From an uncultured Acidobacteriaceae bacterium (GTDB lineage: Bacteria; Acidobacteriota; Terriglobia; Terriglobales; Acidobacteriaceae), in the NCBI GenBank assembly GCA_903828675.1, contig CAIKND010000216.1, positions 1 through 64,000 of the forward strand: 64,000 nucleotides of DNA, in the 5' to 3' direction. The translations under genes were made by a program, and so were the position numbers. Shown one piece after another: positions 57,738 to 64,000 of the stretch (position 1 is its first letter; every line of letters starts with the position of its first letter). Under the pieces are notes generated by a model, which did no database searches, was not told the origin of the DNA, and was given only the letters and a program-made list of their open reading frames with translations.

Positions 57738-58736
57738 ATGGCATCCGCAGCATCCGCACACTCTTCGGCAACGGCAACCCTGGACCCGACATTACCAATC
57801 CCCGACATCCCAGTCTCTGCTGACATTGCGGCAGTTGGCGCAGTGCCTGCGCGGCAGGAAGTGCGCATGGGCCGCGCCGCGGCGGCCGGCATGGGGATCA
57901 ACTGGCTTACGCTTGGCGTGATGGTGGCTTTCCACATAGGCGCTTTGGCGGCTCTGTTCTTCTTCAACTGGCAGCGGCTGGTGGTGGCTGTGGTGTTGTA
58001 TGTGGTGGCCATCAATGTCGGCATCGGCATGTGCTATCACCGGCTGCTGACGCATCGCGGCTACCAGGTCCCCAAGTGGCTGGAACGTGTGATGGCGATC
58101 TGCGCCACTCTGTCGCTTGAGGGTGGGCCAATCTTCTGGGTCGCGACGCATCGCGTGCATCACCAGCTCAGCGACCATGAAGGCGACCCGCACACTCCTC
58201 GCGAGGGCGGGTGGTGGGCGCACACTGGCTGGCTTATCTGGGGCAATGCGCTGCACGCCCAGACTGAGGTGCTGGCCCGCTATGTTCCTGACCTCTCGCG
58301 CGACCGCTTCCTGGTGTGGCTCAGCAAATTCCACTGGATTCCGCTCGTCGCCAGCGGCGTAGCTCTGTTCGGCCTAGGCTGGATCTGGGGCGGCTGGGAG
58401 AACGCTGTGGGCATGCTGTTATGGGGCGCCTTTATGCGCGTGACGCTGGGGCTGCACGCCACCTGGCTGGTCAATTCAGCAACTCACATGTGGGGCCGCC
58501 GGCGCTTTGAAACCCGCGACGACTCCCGCAATAACTGGTGGGTGGCGCTGGTGAGCGGCGGCGAAGGCTGGCACAATAACCACCATGCGAATCCCGTCTC
58601 CGCGCGGCATGGCATGGCCTGGTACGAGGTCGATCCCAACTACTGGGGCATCTGGCTGCTGTCAAAAGTGGGCCTTGCGAGCAGAATCAAGCTGGCGAAG
58701 GTGGGCAGCGAAGACCGGAAACCAGCCGAAAGTTAA
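57738..58736 (+). CDS. Acyl-lipid/acyl-CoA fatty-acid desaturase
   Basis: A 332-residue integral membrane di-iron desaturase of the Ole1/DesC type, introducing a double bond (usually delta-9) into fatty acids. The three histidine boxes are present: HRLLTHRGY, HRVHHQLSDHEGDPHTP and HNNHHANP. The last sits in EGWHNNHHANPVSARHG. About four membrane helices surround them. The N-terminal ~55 residues are a variable, probably disordered tail. Such enzymes adjust membrane fluidity. The gene is monocistronic, with an AT-rich upstream region. Confidence 0.94.
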   Translation: MASAASAHSSATATLDPTLPIPDIPVSADIAAVGAVPARQEVRMGRAAAAGMGINWLTLGVMVAFHIGALAALFFFNWQRLVVAVVLYVVAINVGIGMCYHRLLTHRGYQVPKWLERVMAICATLSLEGGPIFWVATHRVHHQLSDHEGDPHTPREGGWWAHTGWLIWGNALHAQTEVLARYVPDLSRDRFLVWLSKFHWIPLVASGVALFGLGWIWGGWENAVGMLLWGAFMRVTLGLHATWLVNSATHMWGRRRFETRDDSRNNWWVALVSGGEGWHNNHHANPVSARHGMAWYEVDPNYWGIWLLSKVGLASRIKLAKVGSEDRKPAES

Positions 58737-58763
58737 GCCTCTGCCGCAGGCGTCCGTCGCAGA

Positions 58764-59060
58764 TTACTTGTGCAGTTTGGCCCGTATCCAGAGAGTGCCG
58801 AAGACCGGCAAGGCCACAATCAGCACAACCAGGCCGGCCGGAAATCCAACGTAGCGGTAGCTGTCGGCGAAGTCGATGGCGTGGCCGCCAAATGCCTTCC
58901 ACGCCAGCAACGCAAAGATCGCGATGGTCGTGGTTGCGAAAAAAGTGAAGAACGCAGCCGCAAGCGCCAGCAGCAGGCTGGTGAACAGCCCAAAGCCCTG
59001 CAGCGGGAATCCGAGAAATCTTCCACCGCCGAGACGCCCGGTTTTTGCGGATTGCATCAT
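58764..59060 (-). CDS. Small membrane protein
   Basis: A 98-residue protein with two hydrophobic helices: about 25-55 (LLLALAAAFFTFFATTTIAIFALLAW) and about 70-90 (YVGFPAGLVVLIVALPVFGTLWI). The basic N-terminus (MMQSAKTGRLGGGRF) fits an inside-first orientation. It converges with the desaturase gene 28 bases away. No family recognised. Confidence 0.6.
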   Translation of the reverse strand: MMQSAKTGRLGGGRFLGFPLQGFGLFTSLLLALAAAFFTFFATTTIAIFALLAWKAFGGHAIDFADSYRYVGFPAGLVVLIVALPVFGTLWIRAKLHK

Positions 59061-59208
59061 CTTTTCGACCTCGTTCGTCTATAGCAATTCCAGGATTGGT
59101 ATTCTTCGAAGGCAGCGGGCGGAGTTGATGCGACCATCAGGGAGCGGCAACCTCGTTTGAATTTTACCAGCGTACGGTAATCCCGGAATTGCTCTAGAAT
59201 ACAGATTC

Positions 59209-59958
59209 ATGACCGGCACCGCACAACTCGAACTTTTGCACGCTGAGAAGGTCGCCACCCTGGTGAACGTGATCCAGGCGTCCAACGGTATCCACTACGC
59301 GGCATGGGGCGAAACCCGTATCTCCGAGACTGACCTGGAGCGGTTGGTGGGCGCTGTGCCCGCAACGCTCTCCGCGGCTCTGGCCCAGCGCGCCTATTAC
59401 TTCGTTCCCCTGGCGATCGCCGACACCGGCGACATCATGATCGCTCCGGGGTACACGGTGGATCTGGGCGACCGCGCCATCTGCCACCGGAACGCGGTCT
59501 TCGGCACCACAGAGGCGGTTTTTCTCTCGACGCGACTGGTCGAGGACCGGTTCGGCATGGCCTTCGAGTTTCTCATCAACGTAGCCCACAACTTTGTGGA
59601 GGCAGCTGGAGTGCCGGAGAGCTTTGCTTCTCTGGCGTGGGCGCAGGCTGAGGCCCAGGTGCGGGGCGAAACCAGCCAGGACGCCTGGGAAACCCGACGC
59701 CGCGCCATGGACAGCCACACCAGCCAGAAGGGCATTGACGAGCGCGCCCGCAACGTCTACTACGAGTCGGCCTTCTCCGATTCCCTGGCCGTCTACATGC
59801 TGTCGCTCGCTGTGGATTTCGATTATCACGATCTGCGCGAGCGCGAGTACCCGCTGCTGGCCGCCCCGGCGCTGGCCGAGAGACTACGCCATGTGGCGAG
59901 TCTGTTCCCCGCTAATCCTGGGTATGAGTTCCAGATACTCTACCGGCGTAAGGGGTAG
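59209..59958 (+). CDS. Conserved hypothetical protein
   Basis: A 249-residue soluble protein of no known function. It reads as a continuous folded protein: VATLVNVIQASNGIHYAAWGE at the start, a central YTVDLGDRAICHRNAVFGTTEAVFLSTRLVEDRFGMAF, and a C-terminal NVYYESAFSDSLAVYMLSLAV then RHVASLFPANPGYEFQILYRR. There is no signal peptide or membrane segment. It is divergent from the small membrane protein and convergent with the GIY-YIG-like gene. Confidence 0.7.
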   Translation: MTGTAQLELLHAEKVATLVNVIQASNGIHYAAWGETRISETDLERLVGAVPATLSAALAQRAYYFVPLAIADTGDIMIAPGYTVDLGDRAICHRNAVFGTTEAVFLSTRLVEDRFGMAFEFLINVAHNFVEAAGVPESFASLAWAQAEAQVRGETSQDAWETRRRAMDSHTSQKGIDERARNVYYESAFSDSLAVYMLSLAVDFDYHDLREREYPLLAAPALAERLRHVASLFPANPGYEFQILYRRKG

Positions 59959-59982
59959 GCGACAGCCAGGCAGATCAAGTGT

Positions 59983-60324
59983 TCAATACAGTGGGTAGGC
60001 GGCCAGTTGCGCAACCCAGTAGCTCTTCTTCTCTTTGAGCAAATCGCCGACGGTCATCGGATGCAGATCGCTCTCGAGCTTCTCCAGAATCTCGTACTGG
60101 AATGCTGCTTCGCCGTGGGCGTTCCATTCGCTCTGCAGCGACTTGACTGGATGGCTGCCAAGCCGCAGCGTGAACCAGAGCCCGTTTTTCGCTGCGTCGA
60201 GATTCGGGGAAGAGCCGACCCAGACCCGGCTGGTTGCCAGGCACCGCACGGCGAAGGCGCCGCGCAGAGGCTCCCGCTCTTTGAATTTCCGGATTGCCGC
60301 TTTTCTGTCCGTAGTCGATTGCAT
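59983..60324 (-). CDS. GIY-YIG nuclease-like protein
   Basis: A 113-residue protein resembling the GIY-YIG fold. GAFAVRCLATSRVWVGSSPNL stands where GIY...YIG normally lies, followed by LRLGSHPVKSLQSEWNAHGEAAFQYEILEKL. The canonical tyrosines are replaced (GAF for GIY, VWVG for xYIG), and the family's catalytic Arg is hard to place, so nuclease activity is uncertain. This variant (short, LGSHP...LQ) is common in proteobacteria and acidobacteria. The gene lies 45 bases downstream of the DUF2239 gene on the same strand. Confidence 0.7.
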   Translation of the reverse strand: MQSTTDRKAAIRKFKEREPLRGAFAVRCLATSRVWVGSSPNLDAAKNGLWFTLRLGSHPVKSLQSEWNAHGEAAFQYEILEKLESDLHPMTVGDLLKEKKSYWVAQLAAYPLY

Positions 60325-60368
60325 TGTGAATCCCCTTCATTGGTCTCCCGGTGTCGCCTGACGAGTGC

Positions 60369-61001
60369 TCAATCGGCCAGAAGCGCCTGGTCCAGCGCGG
60401 AAAATGCAGCAGAGGCCAACTTCTTCGCGTGGTTTCTCAGATCGATGGGCCAGGCTTCAACCAGCTCCGCGAAGCGTGGCTGGTTACCCGCGAAGAGTGC
60501 TCGCGTCGCCTCTTCAAAGCCGGGTTCGTTGCCCGCCATGGCGGAGATGAACCGGTAAGTAGCTTCCTGCGCCCGGCGGCGGCGATCTCGGCCTTGATTT
60601 GCCTTTCTGGCTTCCTCTACCAACTTGCGCAGAGCAACCGAGGCCCCTCCGGGCTGGCTCGCCAGCCAATCCCAGTGACGCGGCAACAAGGTCACTTCGC
60701 GGGCCACAACGCCCAACTTCGGACGACCGGGCTTGCGCGCACATTCTTCGGCGGCGGCAGGTTCAGTGGGGGGCGTGGCATAGATTTCGATTGCCGCCAG
60801 GCGCTCCACAAGGGACGCGGGAGTGCCGCGAAGGTCCACCTCGATCACGTTGCTGGTGAGGTCGTCGAAGATTAGTACCGGAGCGGAGGGATCGCGGCTC
60901 TCGGACTCCTGCGCCTTGAGCGCGACCTCTTGCAGACAGCCGAAGGCTATGAGTCGCGGACCGGCAAAAGCGGTGCAAAGAATGGGCGAGGGATTGTTCA
61001 A
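60369..61001 (-). CDS. DUF2239 family protein
   Basis: A 210-residue cytoplasmic protein matching DUF2239: an N-terminal beta-rich half (TAFAGPRLIAFGCLQEVALKA, LIFDDLTSNVIEVDLRGT), the linker KPGRPKLGVVAREVTLLPRHWDWLASQPGGASVALRKLVEEARK, and a helical C-terminus ending FAELVEAWPIDLRNHAKKLA. Function unknown. The PKLGVVAREVTLLPRHWDWL segment is the family signature. It is preceded by a 15-bp inverted repeat at 61021-61057, so it is likely a regulated gene, perhaps with the GIY-YIG gene downstream. Confidence 0.85.
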   Translation of the reverse strand: MNNPSPILCTAFAGPRLIAFGCLQEVALKAQESESRDPSAPVLIFDDLTSNVIEVDLRGTPASLVERLAAIEIYATPPTEPAAAEECARKPGRPKLGVVAREVTLLPRHWDWLASQPGGASVALRKLVEEARKANQGRDRRRRAQEATYRFISAMAGNEPGFEEATRALFAGNQPRFAELVEAWPIDLRNHAKKLASAAFSALDQALLAD

Positions 61002-61020
61002 CGCGGTGCCTCTCAGACGA

Positions 61021-61057
61021 GTTATACCCGGATAAAATAATATTATCCGGGTATAAC
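61021..61057. promoter_or_regulatory. Perfect 15-bp inverted repeat upstream of DUF2239 gene
   Basis: GTTATACCCGGATAA and its exact reverse complement flank the 7-base spacer AATAATA, 20 bases ahead of the DUF2239 start. The position, the AT-rich spacer and the absence of a T-tract fit an operator for a dimeric repressor rather than a terminator. The regulator is not identified. Confidence 0.65.
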
Positions 61058-61148
61058 AATTTCGTCAAGGCAAGCTGTTGTAGGCGATGCGCCCTTCGCC
61101 GGAAGTTGCTGCTCGACTTGAGAGCACTGCACTCATCAACCCTGGCAG

Positions 61149-61475
61149 CTATTCGAACAGCGTTGCAACCTTGGCCAACACCTCGTCCAGGATTCCCTGC
61201 GGAAGTGTGTCCACCTTCCTGCCGCCTCGCGCCTGTAGGTCGAGCACACGCGGCTGGTCGCAGCGTACAACTCCAGGCGTCTCGATTCCCGCAATTGGGA
61301 CAGCGAAGCTGATGCGCCGGGCAAATTCACCGCCGCTTGTGATCGGCAAGACTACGGGCAGCTTTGTCGCCGTATTGAATTCTGTCGGCGATATAACCAG
61401 AACGGGCCGCTGGCCGCGCTGTTCGTGCCCCATCGTAGGATCAAGCGAGACCAGGTAGATATCGCCCCTCTTCAT
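61149..61475 (-). CDS. mazF: MazF/PemK-type endoribonuclease toxin
   Basis: A 108-residue type II toxin, an mRNA interferase. Motifs: MKRGDIYLVSLDPTMGHEQRGQRPVLVISP, LPVVLPITSGGE, PGVVRCDQPRVLDL and a C-terminal helix. The catalytic Arg (QRGQRP) and Thr/Ser positions are in place. Its start overlaps the mazE stop by four bases (ATGA), the normal antitoxin-toxin coupling. Confidence 0.93.
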   Translation of the reverse strand: MKRGDIYLVSLDPTMGHEQRGQRPVLVISPTEFNTATKLPVVLPITSGGEFARRISFAVPIAGIETPGVVRCDQPRVLDLQARGGRKVDTLPQGILDEVLAKVATLFE

Positions 61476-61729
61476 ATCAGCTCACGCCCAGCGGGCGGCG
61501 CATCGAGCCACTCCCGGACTTCCGGCGACATTGGTTGGGAGTAGTCGCATTCGGCCAGCAGCTCCGCCATTGTGTACCGAGGCCGCGGCTTTGCCTCGAC
61601 GACCAGACGCCCACCTTCAACATCCACAGCAACTGTGGCGCCTGCCTTCAATTGCAAAAGATTGAGGAGAACGGGCGGCACAGCCAGCATAATGGAGCCG
61701 CCGACTTTGCGCAGGTTTGTGGTGTGCAT
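61472..61729 (-). CDS. mazE: MazE-type AbrB-fold antitoxin
   Basis: An 85-residue antitoxin. The N-terminal swapped-hairpin DNA-binding domain is LRKVGGSIMLAVPPVLLNLLQLKAGATVAVDVEGGRLVVEA. The flexible C-terminus (YTMAELLAECDYSQPMSPEVREWLDAPPAG) would wrap MazF and neutralise it. It is first in the operon, so it is made first. An AT-rich stretch with TATATC/GTATAAC words lies just upstream (about 61735-61775) and may be the autoregulated promoter. Confidence 0.92.
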   Translation of the reverse strand: MHTTNLRKVGGSIMLAVPPVLLNLLQLKAGATVAVDVEGGRLVVEAKPRPRYTMAELLAECDYSQPMSPEVREWLDAPPAGRELI

Positions 61730-61989
61730 GATGCCCTCAAAGACAAAATTATATCAAAGTATAACATTAACTAGATTTACAGGCTGCGGAAAAACTCATC
61801 GTTCGAAGTCCACAAACGATTTTTGTGTCAGGGCACGACTTCAGTCGGGCCGCAAACCGTTGAAAGCAAACCTGGGCTTTAGCCCCTGCCGCATCTCTAT
61901 CAAGGCATCTAACTAAATTCAGGCCTTTTCCGCAGCCTGCTTACTCCAAGCCTCAAAATCGAGGCCTGGAGTATCCCTTTTGTGTGGAT

Positions 61990-63294
61990 TTACGCCGTCT
62001 CCGCGTTGTAGGCGATCCGCCCTTCGCTGATGGTCCAGCGAACTTTGCCCTGCATGGTCCAGCCGTCGAAGGGGGTGTTGCGCGACTTCGATTTGCCCTC
62101 GGTGGCGCGGTAGGTCCACTCGGCTTTGGGGTCGAAGACGACTACATCGGCGAAGCTGCCCACGGCGAGCGTACCGCGGCCCTTCAGGCCGAGCAGGGCG
62201 GCGGGTTGGGCGCTCAGCAGGCTCAGGACGCGGCCCAAAGGCAGCTTCCATTCCTTGTGCAGCCAGTAGAGTGAGAGGCCCAGGGCGGTTTCAAGGCCGG
62301 TGATGCCGTTGGGGGCGTGCTCGAACTCGACTTCCTTCTCGTGGGTGGCGTGGGGCGCGTGGTCGGTGGCGATAGCATCCACAATGCCGTCGAGAATGCC
62401 CTCGATGATGGCGTCCCGGTCGGCGGCCGAGCGCAGCGGCGGACACATCTTGGCATGAGTGTCGTAGAGCCCTACGTGCTCTTCTGTGAGCAGGAAGTGG
62501 TGCGGAGCAACTTCACAGGTGACGCGCAGCCCGCTGCGGCGAGCTTGACGGACGGCGGCCAGCGCGGCGGCTGTGGAGGTATGGGCTACGTGCAGGTGGG
62601 CGCGGGGGTCGCGGAGTTCGGTCACCAGGCGGATGTCGCGCTCGACCATGCTGGATTCGGCTTCGGCGGGCATGCCGCGCAGGCCGAGTTTGAACGAGAC
62701 GGGCCCCAGGTTCATGCTGGCGCCCTGGGTGAGGCGCGTGTCTTCAGCGTGTTGAATGACGCTGAGACCGGCGCGCGTGGCGGCGACCAGAACTTCGCGC
62801 ATCACGCTGTCTTTTAGAATCGGACGCCCATCGTCGCTGACGGCCACTGCGCCGGCGGACTTGAGCGCCGCGTAGTCGTTGATGGTTTCGCCCTTTGACC
62901 CGCGCGTGGCGGCGGCGATGGGAAAGACGCGGATGGATGCGTTGCGCTCCGGGGACTGCATCCACCGGGTAATTTCCACGGAGTCGTTCACCGGCGTGGT
63001 GTTGGGCATCGCGGCTACTGAAGTAAAGCCTCCGGCGGCTGCCGCGGCTGTGCCGGTGGCAATGGTCTCTTTGTAGCCCTGACCGGGCTCGCGCAGGTGG
63101 ACGTGAATGTCGATGAGGCCCGGCGCAAGAGTCAATCCCGTTGCATCCAGCACTTCTGCGCCCTCAACCGATTTCAGCTTGCCGGGAGAGGCGATTTCGG
63201 CCACGCGGCCGTCTTTGAGGAGAATGTCCTTGAGAGCGTCTACGCCGGCGGCCGGATCGATGAGGTGGCCGCCACGAATCACCAGAGCCGTCAT
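61990..63294 (-). CDS. pyrC: Dihydroorotase
   Basis: A 434-residue type I (class I multifunctional-like) dihydroorotase that closes carbamoyl-aspartate to dihydroorotate in pyrimidine synthesis. Metal ligands H64 and H66 are in DIHVHLREPGQGYKETIATGTAAAAAGGFTSV. Other motifs are PNTTPVND, HAEDTRLTQGA, HVAHTSTAAALAAVRQAR, ATDHAPHATHEKEVEFEHAPNGITGLETALG and the C-terminal GSFADVVVFDPKAEWT. Its start overlaps the pyrB stop by four bases, so the two are coupled. Confidence 0.95.
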   Translation of the reverse strand: MTALVIRGGHLIDPAAGVDALKDILLKDGRVAEIASPGKLKSVEGAEVLDATGLTLAPGLIDIHVHLREPGQGYKETIATGTAAAAAGGFTSVAAMPNTTPVNDSVEITRWMQSPERNASIRVFPIAAATRGSKGETINDYAALKSAGAVAVSDDGRPILKDSVMREVLVAATRAGLSVIQHAEDTRLTQGASMNLGPVSFKLGLRGMPAEAESSMVERDIRLVTELRDPRAHLHVAHTSTAAALAAVRQARRSGLRVTCEVAPHHFLLTEEHVGLYDTHAKMCPPLRSAADRDAIIEGILDGIVDAIATDHAPHATHEKEVEFEHAPNGITGLETALGLSLYWLHKEWKLPLGRVLSLLSAQPAALLGLKGRGTLAVGSFADVVVFDPKAEWTYRATEGKSKSRNTPFDGWTMQGKVRWTISEGRIAYNAETA

Positions 63295-64000
63295 GCGCGG
63301 CCTCCAATCTGTGCCGTAAGAGCCCGCTCGACGACCGCCATGCGGATGGCTACGCCGTTGTGTACTTGCTCGAGAATCGCCGACTGCGATCCGTCGGCCA
63401 CGCCGGCGGTTACTTCAAGGCCGCGAATAATGGGCCCAGGATGAAGCACTACGGACGAGGGGGCAAACGTGGCGAGTCTCTGACCGGTGAGCTGGTAGCT
63501 GGCCTTGTACTCGTCGAGATCCAGTTGCAGCCCGGCCAGCCGCTCAGCCTGAATGCGCAGCATCATCACGGCCTGGGACTGGCGAAGCGCTGCCTCGAAG
63601 TCGCGCTCGATGACGATGCCGGGACCCGCCTGCGCGGCCATCTCCGGCAGCAGTTCTTTGGGTCCGCAGAGCAGCACGCGCGCGCCCAGCCGGGGCAGCA
63701 GGAGCATGTTGGAGCGGGCAACGCGGCTGTGCAGGATGTCGCCGACAATCATTACCGTTACGCCTGCGAGTGTTTCGGCGTCGACCGTCTCAACTCCAGG
63801 CCGCAGATGGGTGAGGATGGTGCGCAGATCGAGCAGCGCTTGAGTTGGATGCTCGTGCATGCCGTCGCCGGCGTTGAGGACCGGGAGGCGGGTTTCGGCC
63901 TCCAGCAGCCAGGCCGCGCCAGAAGAGTTGTGGCGCAGGATGATGGCTTCCGCTCCGAGAGCCCGCAGCGTGAGGCCGGTGTCTTTAAGAGACTCGCCCT
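63291..64000 (-). CDS. pyrB: Aspartate carbamoyltransferase catalytic chain (5' part cut by window edge)
   Basis: Only the C-terminal ~236 residues are in the window. They begin with GESLKDTGLTLRALGAEAIILRH and contain the motif NAGDGMHEHPTQALLDLRTI, then VMIVGDILHSRVARSNMLLL, LRIQAERL and HPGPIIRGLEVTAGVADGSQS. This is the aspartate-binding half of the enzyme and holds the HPTQ motif for carbamoyl phosphate. The ATG at 63860 is internal, not the start; the real start is right of the window. First gene of the pyrB-pyrC operon. Confidence 0.94.
   Translation of the reverse strand, partial: GESLKDTGLTLRALGAEAIILRHNSSGAAWLLEAETRLPVLNAGDGMHEHPTQALLDLRTILTHLRPGVETVDAETLAGVTVMIVGDILHSRVARSNMLLLPRLGARVLLCGPKELLPEMAAQAGPGIVIERDFEAALRQSQAVMMLRIQAERLAGLQLDLDEYKASYQLTGQRLATFAPSSVVLHPGPIIRGLEVTAGVADGSQSAILEQVHNGVAIRMAVVERALTAQIGGRA

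Overview
The window looks like chromosomal DNA of a soil acidobacterium (Terriglobia/Acidobacteriaceae-like). This is inferred from the GC-rich coding sequence, several bactofilins, DUF4870/DUF6599/DUF2239-type proteins, a TAT-exported GH116 and a GH30 glycosidase, and many short dispersed palindromes. No rRNA or species marker is present, so the genus is not resolved.

Layout. 0-0.34 kb: the 5' part of a minus-strand group II intron sits directly behind the terminator of a tRNA-Pro(GGG). 0.5-8.6 kb: YggX, two Tic20/DUF4870-like membrane proteins, RNase R, and three bactofilin paralogues with a lone PAS protein and a small zinc-ribbon protein between them. 8.8-25.5 kb: MurJ, prolyl oligopeptidase, a GAF-EAL protein, an RlmI-like rRNA methyltransferase, Rel (ppGpp), a Crp/Fnr regulator, homocysteine methyltransferase, a MerR-TPR fusion and a GH116 glycosidase. 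25.7-35.6 kb: an integrated mobile element of about 9.9 kb in a tRNA-Thr(CGT) gene. 35.9-64 kb: core and accessory genes, including 4Fe-4S, TrmFO, GNAT, MoeA-MoaC, GH30, cytochrome c, 3-methyladenine glycosylase-Bcp, a large six-hairpin-type glycosidase, fatty-acid desaturase, MazEF, and the pyrB-pyrC operon running off the right edge.

The most unusual region is the tRNA-Thr element. It has a tyrosine integrase next to the tRNA, an excisionase-like gene, direct-repeat arm-type sites at both ends, and a displaced tRNA 3' fragment at the far end. Its visible virion genes are only an HK97-type major capsid protein and a tape-measure-like protein. I see no terminase, portal, prohead protease, tail or lysis gene. 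It also carries an HNH-AP2 endonuclease, two small proteins sharing a repeated ~38-residue module, a promoter overlapped by paired palindromic operators, and several repeated structured noncoding leaders. It could be a reduced prophage, a capsid-carrying phage satellite, or another capsid-encoding element.

A second unusual theme is a family of short palindromes with conserved outer arms and covarying inner stems. Two of them lie in frame inside RNase R and TrmFO and encode the same peptide, RVPQVS-x-LRPG. All functional calls rest on reading the translated sequence and recalled family motifs; no database search was run.
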